64,000 bases of DNA from Plantactinospora endophytica (GTDB taxonomy: Bacteria > Actinomycetota > Actinomycetes > Mycobacteriales > Micromonosporaceae): positions 62,001 to 126,000 of the forward strand of contig NZ_BONW01000017.1 in NCBI RefSeq assembly GCF_016862915.1. The letters are read 5' to 3'. The notes beneath the pieces were generated by a model, which had not been told where the DNA came from, searched no databases, and saw nothing but the letters and a program-made list of their open reading frames with translations. Shown piece by piece: positions 50,651 to 59,788 of the stretch. The position numbers and the translations under genes were made by a program. Position 1 is the stretch's first letter; every line of letters begins with the position of its first letter.

Positions 50651-51298
50651 TCAGTCCGTCGGGGCGGGCGGTGGGCTCCAGCGCCGGCCGGCGAGCAGGT
50701 TGCCGGCGCCGGTCCAGGCGAAGTCCATCATCCGGCCGGCCAGCACGTCCGGGTCGGCGTCGGGATGGTCCGCCAGCCAGTCGGCGACCGACTCCGACGC
50801 GCCGACCAGGGCGTACGCCATTATCTCCAGCTCGGCCGGGCGGACCTCGCGGCCGTCGGCGGCCAGGCCCCGGTCGAGCATCCCGGCGACCACCTCGATG
50901 ATCCGGTGCCGCATCGCCGCCAACTCACCGGCGAACGGCCGCTCGCCGCGACCCTGCCGGTAGAGGACCGCCCAGCCGTCCCGGTGCGCCCCCACGAACC
51001 GGAAGAACGCCCGCAGGCCACGCCAGAGCCGCTCCTCGAACGGCAGGTCCGGTACGACCGCGCCGACGATCGCCTCCAGCAGCCGGGTGCCCTCCCGGTG
51101 CAGGCAGGCGGTGAACAACTCCTCCTTGGAGCCGAGGTAGGCGTAGACCATGGGTTTGGAGATGCCTGCCTCGTCGGCGATCTCGTCCATGCTCGCCGCG
51201 TGGAAGCCGCGCCGGGAGAAGACCCGGACCGCGGCGTCGAGCATCTGCCGCTCCCGTACGGCCCGGGGCAGCCGCCGGAAGGCGGGGGTGGTGGACAC
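50651..51298 (-). CDS. TetR-family regulator
   Basis: 215 residues from GTG 51298. The TetR N-terminal domain is clear: RERQMLDAAVRVFSRRGFHA, ASMDEIADEAGISKPMVYAY and LGSKEELFTACLHREGTRLL. The C-terminal ligand domain has the helical pattern of actinobacterial regulators of fatty-acid genes (FRFVGAHRDGWAVLYRQGRG). It is divergent from an SCP2 gene, and a 28-base palindrome lies between. Acyl-CoA dehydrogenase and ligase genes follow, so its ligand may be an acyl-CoA; this is inference from context. Confidence 0.88.
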   Translation of the reverse strand: MSTTPAFRRLPRAVRERQMLDAAVRVFSRRGFHAASMDEIADEAGISKPMVYAYLGSKEELFTACLHREGTRLLEAIVGAVVPDLPFEERLWRGLRAFFRFVGAHRDGWAVLYRQGRGERPFAGELAAMRHRIIEVVAGMLDRGLAADGREVRPAELEIMAYALVGASESVADWLADHPDADPDVLAGRMMDFAWTGAGNLLAGRRWSPPPAPTD

Positions 51299-51313
51299 CC
51301 TTGCGAGCTTACC

Positions 51314-51341
51314 TACTCGTGCGTAAGGTTACGCATGAGTA
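51314..51341. promoter_or_regulatory. TetR operator between the TetR and SCP2 genes
   Basis: TACTCGTGCGTAA-GG-TTACGCATGAGTA: 13-base arms with one mismatch. It begins 16 bases upstream of the TetR start and lies about 55 bases before the SCP2 ATG, placed to control both. Confidence 0.8.
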
Positions 51342-51396
51342 ACCAATAAAGTTGATCCCAACAGCGGTAACCATCAGCAGCCCGGAGGGCCTCCGC

Positions 51397-51849
51397 ATGA
51401 CCGACTTCGACCCGGCGAACTTCGCCTCGCTCGAGCCCAAGCAGTTCGCCCAGATCGTCAAGTCCACCCCGGACGACAAGCTGGCCGAGGTTATGGGCGG
51501 CGACAAGCGCGACAAGATCCTCGACGCCGTGTTCAGCCGGATGCCGTCGCTGTTCCGGGCCGACCGGGCCGGCAATACCAACACGGTCATCCACTGGACC
51601 ATCACCGGCCGGCCCGACGGCGGCTCGGACACCTACGAGATCGTCATCGAGAACGGCACCTGCCAGGTCTCCGAGACCCCCGCCCGGGAGCCGAAGCTGA
51701 CCCTCACGATGGGTCCGGTCGAGTTCCTGAAGATCGTTTCGGGTGGCGCGAACCCGGTGATGATGTTCATGACCGGCAAGCTGAAGGCAAAGGGTGACCT
51801 GGGCCTGGCGGCCAGCATCGCCAACCTGTTCGACATCCCGAAGGCATGA
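51397..51849 (+). CDS. SCP2 sterol-carrier/lipid-transfer domain protein
   Basis: 150 residues from ATG 51397 with GGAGGG. MPSLFRADRAGNTNTVIHWT, then YEIVIENGTCQVSETPAREP, KLTLTMGPVEFLKIVSGGAN and MTGKLKAKGDLGLAASIANL make up a full SCP-2 fold. These proteins bind acyl-CoA or sterol-like lipids in the cytoplasm and present them to enzymes. The neighbouring acyl-CoA dehydrogenase and AMP-ligase fit such a role. The gene's last 29 bases recur 79 bases downstream. Confidence 0.9.
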   Translation: MTDFDPANFASLEPKQFAQIVKSTPDDKLAEVMGGDKRDKILDAVFSRMPSLFRADRAGNTNTVIHWTITGRPDGGSDTYEIVIENGTCQVSETPAREPKLTLTMGPVEFLKIVSGGANPVMMFMTGKLKAKGDLGLAASIANLFDIPKA

Positions 51850-51936
51850 CTCCCGACATCCCAAGATCGTCGGGATGACCCCGCAGGACGACGACGAAGT
51901 CCTGACCTTCGACATTCCGAAGGCATGACTCTCGAC
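51829..51936 (+). repeat. Duplicated 3' end of the SCP2 gene
   Basis: 51829-51857 (last codons, stop and 8 bases beyond) and 51908-51936 match at 27 of 29 positions (both changes C to T). A more decayed copy, TTCGAGATGCCCATGGCCTGACC, is at about 51954-51976. The copies keep the TTCGACAT(C/T)CCGAAGGCATGA pattern, including the stop. Confidence 0.85.
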
Positions 51937-52040
51937 TCCTAGAAGGTCTGACCTTCGAGATGCCCATGGCCTGACCCCGGCGCCGGTCCGGGCGGCGAGC
52001 CCGCCCGGACCGCCCGACGACCTACCACGAGGGGGACGGC

Positions 52041-53255
52041 GTGACCGAGTTCTCGCTCGACCTGAACGAAGAGCAACGGGACCTGCGCGACTGGGTGCAC
52101 GGCTTCGCCGCCGAGATCGTCCGCCCGGCCGCAGCCGAGTGGGACGCCCGCGAGGAGACTCCCTGGCCGGTGATCCAGGAGGCGGCGAAGGTCGGGCTCT
52201 ACGGCTTCGAGTTCATCGCGAACTGCTGGGCCGACCCGACCGGGCTGTCCCTGCCCCTCGCCAACGAGGAACTCTTCTGGGGTGACGCCGGGATCGGCAT
52301 GGCCCTCTTCGGCACCACCCTGGCGGTGGCCGCCATCTACGGCGCCGGCACGCCCGAGCAGTTGGTCGAATGGGTGCCGCAGTGCTACGGCGACACCGAC
52401 CGGCCGGCGGTGGCGGCATTCTGCACCACCGAGCCGGAGGCCGGCTCCGACGTCGCCGCCATGCGTACCCGGGCGCGTTACGACGAGGCCGCCGACGAGT
52501 GGGTACTGACCGGGCAGAAGGCGTACGCCACCAACGGTGGGATCGCCGCCGTGCACGTGGTGACCGCCTCGGTCGAGCCCGAACTCGGCTCGCGGGGCCA
52601 GGCCGCGTTCGTGGTGCCGCCCGGCACCGAGGGGCTGACCGCGACGAAGAAGCTGAAGAAGCTGGGCCTGCGCGCCTCGCACACCGCCGACGTCTTCCTC
52701 GACGACGTACGGGTGCCCGGCCGCTGCCTGCTCGGCGGGCGGGACGCACTGCGCGAACGGCTCGACCGCGCCCGGTCCGGCCAGCGCGGCAACAGCCAGG
52801 CGGCGATGCGTACCTTCGAACTGTCCCGGCCCACCGTCGGGGCGCAGGCGATCGGGGTGGCCCGGGCGGCGTACGAGTACGCCCTGGCGTACGCCGGTGA
52901 GCGGGTCCAGTTCGGCCGACCGATCATCGAGAACCAGGCGATCGCGTTCCAGCTCGCGGACATGCGGATGGAGATCGACGCCGCCCGGCTGCTGGTCTGG
53001 CGGGCCGCCTGGATGGGCCGGAACAACCGTCCGTTCACCGCTGGCGAGGGCTCGATGTCGAAGCTCAAGGCCGGCGAGGTGGCGGTCTCGGTGACCGAGA
53101 GGGCGGTGCAGATCCTCGGCGGCGCCGGCTTCCTGCGCGAGCACCCGGTCGAGCGCTGGTACCGGGACGCGAAGATCTACACCATCTTCGAGGGCACCTC
53201 GGAGATCCAGCGACTGGTCATCTCCCGGGCCATCTCCGGCCGCCAGATCCGCTGA
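52041..53255 (+). CDS. Acyl-CoA dehydrogenase
   Basis: 404 residues from GTG 52041 with GAGGGGGA. FAD flavoprotein catalysing alpha,beta-dehydrogenation of acyl-CoA. Seen: AFCTTEPEAGSDVAAMRTRA (FAD/substrate loop), GQKAYATNGGIA, KLGLRASHTADVFLDDVRVP, AGERVQFGRPIIENQAIAFQ, QILGGAGFLREHPVERWYRD and IFEGTSEIQRLVISRAISG with the catalytic Glu in FEGTSE. It has the medium-chain-type length. An about 190-base gap with repeats separates it from the SCP2 gene, with which it may be transcribed. Its stop begins a set of TGA-containing repeats. Confidence 0.95.
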   Translation: MTEFSLDLNEEQRDLRDWVHGFAAEIVRPAAAEWDAREETPWPVIQEAAKVGLYGFEFIANCWADPTGLSLPLANEELFWGDAGIGMALFGTTLAVAAIYGAGTPEQLVEWVPQCYGDTDRPAVAAFCTTEPEAGSDVAAMRTRARYDEAADEWVLTGQKAYATNGGIAAVHVVTASVEPELGSRGQAAFVVPPGTEGLTATKKLKKLGLRASHTADVFLDDVRVPGRCLLGGRDALRERLDRARSGQRGNSQAAMRTFELSRPTVGAQAIGVARAAYEYALAYAGERVQFGRPIIENQAIAFQLADMRMEIDAARLLVWRAAWMGRNNRPFTAGEGSMSKLKAGEVAVSVTERAVQILGGAGFLREHPVERWYRDAKIYTIFEGTSEIQRLVISRAISGRQIR

Positions 53256-53321
53256 CCCGTCCCACGGCTGACCCGTCCCGCCGCTGAGCCTACTGCCGCT
53301 GACTGCCGCTGACCGCCGCTG
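53251..53321 (+). repeat. Stop-containing short repeats after the acyl-CoA dehydrogenase
   Basis: GCTGACCCGTCCC, which starts in the last codon and stop, recurs 17 bases later, followed by three GCCGCTGA-type units (GCCGCTGAGCC, GCCGCTGACT, GCCGCTGACC). Decayed, but seeded on the stop codon. Confidence 0.65.
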
Positions 53322-53385
53322 TCGGGCGCGATCCGACCGGCGAGCCTCGTACCCGAAAGCAGAACCGATCCCGCGGAGCCTCACC

Positions 53386-54975
53386 TTGCCTTCCGACCTC
53401 GCGTTCCTCGTCGCCACGCTGACCCGGCGCGGGTTGCTCAAACCCGGCTCGCCCCGGCGGATCGCGGCGCAGCTCGGCGCGCTGCGGAACTGGGGGTTCA
53501 GCCTGGCCGGCGAGCTGCGTCAGGCGGCGGCCCGGGATCCGGACCGGGTGGCGCTGGTCGACGAGGAACGTGGCGAGATCAGCTACCGGGAGCTGCTGGA
53601 CCGGGCCGAGCGGCTGGCCCGGTCACTGCGCGGCCGGTACGGCGTCGGCGAGGGGGACCGGATCGGGGCGCTCTGCCGCAACCACTCCGGACTGGTCGAG
53701 ACGGCCCTCGCCGGTGGGCTGCTCGGCGCCGACATCGTACTGGTGAACACCGGGCTCTCCGGGGCGCAGCTCGCAGTGGTGGCCGAGGAGCAGCGGCTCC
53801 GGCTGCTGGTGCACGACGCCGAGTTCGTCGACCGGGTGGTCGGGCTGCCGCCGGAGGTGCAGCGGATCGACGAGCGGGACTATCCGGAGCTGCTCGCCGG
53901 GGCGCCACTGGGCGAACTGCGCCCGCCGGCCCGGGACGGCCGGACCATCGTGCTCACCTCCGGCACCACCGGTACGCCGAAGGGCGCCCGCCGGCCCACC
54001 CCGAACGGCCTCGGCCCGCTCGTCGCGATCATCGACCGGATACCGCTGCACAGCGGCGCCCGGATGATGATCGCCGCCCCGCTCTTCCACACCTGGGGGT
54101 ACGCCGCGCTCCAGATGGCCTTCGCGCTGCGCGGCACGGTCGTACTGCACCGCAGGTTCGAGCCGGTGGCGGCGCTGGAGGCGGTGCAACGGCACGCCTG
54201 CACGGCGCTGTTCGCCGTACCGGTGATGGTGCAGCGGCTGCTGGAGGTGCCGGCACCGGCGACCCGACCACCGCTGGAGATCGTCGCGGTGAGCGGCTCG
54301 GCCCTGCCCGGCGGGCTGGCCACCCGGTTCATGGACCGCTACGGCGACATCCTCTACAACCTGTACGGCTCCACCGAGGTCTCCTGGGCCGCCATCGCCA
54401 CCCCGGCCGAGCTGCGCCGGGCCCCGGACACGGCCGGTCGGCCGCCGCACGGCACCCGGCTGGCGATCGTCGATCGGCAGGGCGGACCGACCCCGACCGG
54501 CCAGGTCGGCCGGATCCTGGTCGGCAACGAACTGCTCTTCGAGGGGTACACAGCCGGTGCACCGGAGCGGGCGGGCCGGGACGATCCGGCCGGCGGGCGA
54601 CTGCTGGACACCGGCGACCTCGGCCACCTGGACGCCGACGGGCTGCTCTTCGTCGACGGGCGGGCGGACGACATGATCGTTTCCGGCGGTGAGAACGTCC
54701 ACCCGTCCGAGGTGGAGAGCCTGCTCGCCGAGCTGCCCCAGGTACGCGAGGTGGCGGTGATCGGCGTACCGGACCGGACGTACGGGCAGCGGCTGGCGGC
54801 GTACCTGGTGCTGCACCCGGGCGAGACGCTCGACCCCGAGGCGGTACGCGAGTACGTCCGCCGCTACCGGGCCCGGTTCTCGGTGCCCCGGGACGTCCTC
54901 TTCGTACCGGCGCTGCCGCGCAACGCGACCGGCAAGGTGCTGACCCGGGAACTGCGCCGCTACCACCGGGCCTGA
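53386..54975 (+). CDS. AMP-dependent acyl-CoA synthetase/ligase
   Basis: 529 residues. TTG 53386 has GGAG 7 bases upstream. ANL-superfamily motifs in order: P-loop LTSGTTGTPKGARRP, LFHTWGYAALQMAF, LYGSTEVSW, LLDTGDLGHLDADGLLFVDG, RADDMIVSGGENVHPSEVES and the catalytic Lys in NATGKVLTR. It activates a carboxylic acid (probably a fatty acid) to acyl-CoA. Context with SCP2 and acyl-CoA dehydrogenase suggests lipid or terpenoid acid degradation under the TetR regulator. The chain specificity cannot be read. Confidence 0.93.
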   Translation: MPSDLAFLVATLTRRGLLKPGSPRRIAAQLGALRNWGFSLAGELRQAAARDPDRVALVDEERGEISYRELLDRAERLARSLRGRYGVGEGDRIGALCRNHSGLVETALAGGLLGADIVLVNTGLSGAQLAVVAEEQRLRLLVHDAEFVDRVVGLPPEVQRIDERDYPELLAGAPLGELRPPARDGRTIVLTSGTTGTPKGARRPTPNGLGPLVAIIDRIPLHSGARMMIAAPLFHTWGYAALQMAFALRGTVVLHRRFEPVAALEAVQRHACTALFAVPVMVQRLLEVPAPATRPPLEIVAVSGSALPGGLATRFMDRYGDILYNLYGSTEVSWAAIATPAELRRAPDTAGRPPHGTRLAIVDRQGGPTPTGQVGRILVGNELLFEGYTAGAPERAGRDDPAGGRLLDTGDLGHLDADGLLFVDGRADDMIVSGGENVHPSEVESLLAELPQVREVAVIGVPDRTYGQRLAAYLVLHPGETLDPEAVREYVRRYRARFSVPRDVLFVPALPRNATGKVLTRELRRYHRA

Positions 54976-55008
54976 ACCGCCGCCCGGCCCGGTGGTCGGT
55001 ACGCCGGT

Positions 55009-55650
55009 TCAGACCTGGGGGATCTCGTGGACCAGGGCCGAGGCGCTCAGCGTCTTGGACCGCACCTCGCCGCCGCCGACGGTACGCAGCTCGTAGGTGT
55101 GCTTGACGTACGCGCCCGGCTGCCCGTCGCCGCACGGGAAGTTGATCGTCGCCGTGCCGACCGCCGGATAGGTGTCGTAGATCCCGGGTCCGTCGACGGA
55201 GATGGTCACCTTGTCGGCGCCGGTCACCTTCCACTCCAGCACCACCGGGAGCCCGGGTACCCGGTTGACGTTGGTGCCCTGGTCGCACTGCGGCTTCTGC
55301 TTGATCCGGTAGCTGACGATGGTCGGGCCGGCCGGCTTCTTGTCCTTCGTACCGCCGGTGTTGCCACCGCCGCTGCTGCCGCCGCCCGTGTTACCGCCAC
55401 CGGTGTTGTCGCCGCCGCTGCCGGTCTGGCCGCCACCCGGTTGCCCGCCCTGGCCGGCGGGGCTGCCGGTCGCCTCCGGCTGGCCGCTCGCCCCGTCCGA
55501 CGGCGCGCTGCCCAGGCCCGCGTCACCGGGGGCCGGCGCCGAGGTGGCCGGACGGTTGCCGCCGGTCCCGCTCGTGCCGCAGCCGGTCGAGCCGAGCACG
55601 ACCGCTCCGCCGAGGGCGACCAGCGCCGCCCGAACCAGGTACCTGTGCAT
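55009..55650 (-). CDS. Lipoprotein with Gly/Asn-rich linker and Ig-like C-terminal domain
   Basis: 213 residues. The signal ends in lipobox GSTGC (Cys24). Residues about 25-105 are Gly/Ser/Thr/Asn-rich (GGGNTGGGSSGGG) and flexible. Residues about 108-213 form a beta domain (GPTIVSYRIKQKPQCDQGTN, VVLEWKVTGADKVTISVDGP, YVKHTYELRTVGGGEVRSKT) that looks like a PKD/Ig-type fold with one Cys pair. Probably anchored outside the cell; the partner is unknown. Convergent with the AMP-ligase gene. Confidence 0.8.
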   Translation of the reverse strand: MHRYLVRAALVALGGAVVLGSTGCGTSGTGGNRPATSAPAPGDAGLGSAPSDGASGQPEATGSPAGQGGQPGGGQTGSGGDNTGGGNTGGGSSGGGNTGGTKDKKPAGPTIVSYRIKQKPQCDQGTNVNRVPGLPVVLEWKVTGADKVTISVDGPGIYDTYPAVGTATINFPCGDGQPGAYVKHTYELRTVGGGEVRSKTLSASALVHEIPQV

Positions 55651-55814
55651 GGTCGCTCCTCTGCTCGGATTCCCCGGGACCGACGGCCGGGGTTGATCTC
55701 ACGGTAGGAACCCGTCGCGATCGGCGAATCACGATTTCGTGCCAGCCGGAGCGGACCGCACCCGGGGCGGTGCCGGACGCCGGGTGGACGACGGCATCCG
55801 CGCGGGCCGCCCGG

Positions 55815-55918
55815 GACGACGGCGCCGCTCAGTCGGCCGGGACGACGGTGCGGCTCGGTCGGCCGGGAAGACGGTGCGGCTCACTCGGCCGGGACGCCGG
55901 TGCCGCTCAGTCGGCCGG
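55815..55918. repeat. Four 26-base tandem units including the purD stop
   Basis: On the minus strand the units (55918-55893, 55892-55867, 55866-55841, 55840-55815) read CCGGCCGA(C/G)(T/C)GAGC(G/C)GC(A/G)CCG(G/T)C(G/T)TC. The first begins in the coding sequence (Pro-Ala-Asp-stop of purD); the others are downstream copies. A partial fifth follows. Confidence 0.9.
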
Positions 55919-57196
55919 CGGTGGAACGCGCTCGGGCGCGGCGAGCTTGCCGGCCGCGGCCAGCGCCGCGATGTCGGTCCGGTGGTGCGCGCCCGGCAGG
56001 TCGATTCCGGCGACCAGCTCGTAGGCGGCGGACCGGGCCGCGTCCAGGTCGGCGCCGAGGCCGGTACCCGAGAGGACCCGGCCCCCGGCGGAGACCAGCG
56101 CGCCGTCCGAGGCCCGGCGGGCGGTACCGGCGTGCACGATCCCGGCCCGCTCCGCGCCGGTGATCACGTCACCCGTGCGGGGCGTGCCCGGATAGCCGGC
56201 CGAGGCGAGCACCACGGTGACCGCCGCGCCGGAACGCCAGCGCAGTGGCGGATGCCCGGCCAGCGTGCCGGTCGCCGCCGCGTGCAGCAGGCCGGCGAGC
56301 GGCGTCTCCAGCAGTGCGAGTACGACCTGCGTCTCCGGATCGCCGAACCGCGCGTTGAACTCGATCACCCGTGGGCCGTGCGCGGTGATGGCGAGCCCGA
56401 CGTAGAGCAGCCCGCCGAACGGGGTACCCCGGCGGCGCATCTCCGCCAGGGTGGGCTCGACCACCGTGGCCAGTACCTCGTCCACGGTGCCCGGCGGCAA
56501 CCACGGCAGCGGCGCGTACGCCCCCATGCCGCCGGTGTTCGGGCCGGCGTCGCCGTCGCCGACCCGCTTGAAGTCCTGGGCCGGCAGCAGCGGCAGCGCG
56601 GTCTCGCCGTCGGTGACCACGAAGAGCGAGACCTCGGGTCCGGCCAGGTATTCCTCGACGACGACCCGGCCACACCCGGCGGCGTGGTCCAGTGCCGCCG
56701 ACCGGTCCTCGGTGACCACCACGCCCTTGCCGGCGGCCAGCCCGTCGTCCTTGACCACGTACGGCGGGCCGAACTCGTCCAGCGCCTGGGCCACCAGCGC
56801 CGCCCCGACCCCGGTACCGGGGTTGTCGACCGCCCTGGCCTTGGCTGTCGGTACGCCGGCCGCCGTCATCACGTCCTTGGCGAACGCCTTGGACCCCTCG
56901 ATCCGGGCCGCCGCACCGGACGGGCCGAAGCAGGCGATCCCCTTGGCCCGTACCGCGTCGGCCACCCCGGCGACCAGCGGCGCCTCCGGACCGACGACGA
57001 CCAGGTCAGCCTGCACCTCGACGGCGAGCGCCGCGACCGACGCCGGATCGGTGGCCTGCACCGGGCGCAGTTCGGCGACCGCCGCGATGCCCGGGTTGCC
57101 CGGTGCGGCGATCAACTGGTCGACGGCCGGGTCGGCGGCCAGGCCGAGCGCGAGAGCATGCTCCCGCCCGCCGCCGCCGATAAGTAGTACGCGCAC
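55907..57196 (-). CDS. purD: Phosphoribosylamine-glycine ligase (GAR synthetase)
   Basis: 429 residues from GTG 57196. ATP-grasp enzyme for the second purine step. Seen: MRVLLIGGGGREHALALGLA, APGNPGIA, VVVGPEAPLVAGVADAVRAK, FGPSGAAARIEGSKAFAKD, YVVKDDGLAAGKGVVV, DFKRVGDGDAGPNTGGMGAY and EFNARFGDPETQVVL. Length is typical of the monofunctional enzyme. It lies 76 bases downstream of purA on the same strand and may share its transcript. The stop codon is part of a 26-base tandem array. Confidence 0.96.
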   Translation of the reverse strand: MRVLLIGGGGREHALALGLAADPAVDQLIAAPGNPGIAAVAELRPVQATDPASVAALAVEVQADLVVVGPEAPLVAGVADAVRAKGIACFGPSGAAARIEGSKAFAKDVMTAAGVPTAKARAVDNPGTGVGAALVAQALDEFGPPYVVKDDGLAAGKGVVVTEDRSAALDHAAGCGRVVVEEYLAGPEVSLFVVTDGETALPLLPAQDFKRVGDGDAGPNTGGMGAYAPLPWLPPGTVDEVLATVVEPTLAEMRRRGTPFGGLLYVGLAITAHGPRVIEFNARFGDPETQVVLALLETPLAGLLHAAATGTLAGHPPLRWRSGAAVTVVLASAGYPGTPRTGDVITGAERAGIVHAGTARRASDGALVSAGGRVLSGTGLGADLDAARSAAYELVAGIDLPGAHHRTDIAALAAAGKLAAPERVPPPAD

Positions 57197-57272
57197 GACG
57201 ACCGATCCTACGGCCCTGGCCCGACCTCGCCCCGGCCGCCTGCCGGCCGTCCTACCCGCCCGGCAGGACCCG

Positions 57273-58661
<1,389 letters not shown>

Positions 58662-58698
58662 TTACGGAGGCCGGGCTGGCGGCAGGAGGCGACTCCCG

Positions 58699-59694
58699 GT
58701 GTACGACGTGGTATTGCTCACCCTCGCCCCGGGTGAGGACGACCCGGCGGGCTGCGGCACGGGCGGCGACTGCTGCTCGTCCGGTACGGCACCCGAGCGG
58801 GGAAACTGCGCGGACACCCCACGGGTACCGGTCCTGGCCTGCGCGGACGCGCTGACCGCCCGGGGCGCCCGGGTGGAGTCGGTGACCGCCCGCTCGGATC
58901 GGGAGATCGATGCGGTGCTGGCCCGACTGGACGGTCCGCCCCGGCCGGACGGTCTCGACTGGCCCGATCCGGACGGCAAGACCCGACTCGTCGTCGCTAC
59001 CGCGAGTGACGGACAGTTACGCGCCGTCATGCGCCGGCTGGTCCGCCGGTACGCCCCGCCGCCCAGCCGCCGCCCGGCCGACCTGGCCGACAACCGGACC
59101 GTGCCCGACCTGCCGCCGATCGGCGTACTGCCGTTGGACCCGAGCCGGTCGACGGCGGCCGGTACGCCTCGGGACCTGGCCGGGCAGCTCGGCCTGCCTC
59201 GTGAACCGGCGGCGGTCGCCGCGGCGGTACTCGACGGGCGGGTCCGTCGACTCGACCTGCTCCGCAACGACGGTGGCTCGGTCACCCTGGACGGCGCGCT
59301 GCTCGGTGCCGCCGACGACGCCGGTACCCCGCTGGCCTGGCGCGGCCGGGTCGAGGTGGACGACACGGTGCTCTCCGGCGGGGACGACCCGCTGCTCGCC
59401 GCCGCGATCGGCAACGCGGGCGGCTACGCCGAACTGGGCGACGTACGCCTACTGTCCACGGCGGACCCGGCCGACGGCACGGTCGAGGTCGCGGTCGCCG
59501 TACCGGTGGTCGTCCGGTCCCGTTGGGGACGCCGGACGGCCCGCATCGAGGTACGCCGGGCCCGTGGCCGTGCCGTCGCGGTCACGCCCCGGGACCCGGA
59601 GGTGCCGTTCCTGGACGACGGGGTGACCGGGACGCTGACCCGCAAGCGATCGTGGTGGATCGAGCCGGGGGCATGGGCAGTGTACGACCGCTGA
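58699..59694 (+). CDS. Diacylglycerol-kinase-like protein with Cys-rich N-terminal insert
   Basis: 331 residues from GTG 58699 (AGGAGG upstream). Residues 17-50 hold a cluster of five Cys (AGCGTGGDCCSSG, GNCAD, then LACAD further on). The middle (KTRLVVATASDGQLRAVMRR, IGVLPLD) and the C-terminal part (VRRLDLLRNDGGSVTLDGAL, AAAIGNAGGYAELGDVRLLS, DGTVEVAVAVPVV) resemble the two domains of DAG/sphingosine kinases (DAGK_cat), but the canonical GGDGT is replaced by SDGQL, so kinase activity is doubtful. Orthologs lie beside purA in related genomes, from memory. Function unknown. Confidence 0.7.
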   Translation: MYDVVLLTLAPGEDDPAGCGTGGDCCSSGTAPERGNCADTPRVPVLACADALTARGARVESVTARSDREIDAVLARLDGPPRPDGLDWPDPDGKTRLVVATASDGQLRAVMRRLVRRYAPPPSRRPADLADNRTVPDLPPIGVLPLDPSRSTAAGTPRDLAGQLGLPREPAAVAAAVLDGRVRRLDLLRNDGGSVTLDGALLGAADDAGTPLAWRGRVEVDDTVLSGGDDPLLAAAIGNAGGYAELGDVRLLSTADPADGTVEVAVAVPVVVRSRWGRRTARIEVRRARGRAVAVTPRDPEVPFLDDGVTGTLTRKRSWWIEPGAWAVYDR

Positions 59695-59788
59695 TCTCTT
59701 GTGGAAGGCTGTAGGTGGGGACCTCCGTGCCCGGCCGAGGCCGACCGACGGGCTTATCCTCGGGCAGTAGGAGGGAGGTAGGTAGGCC

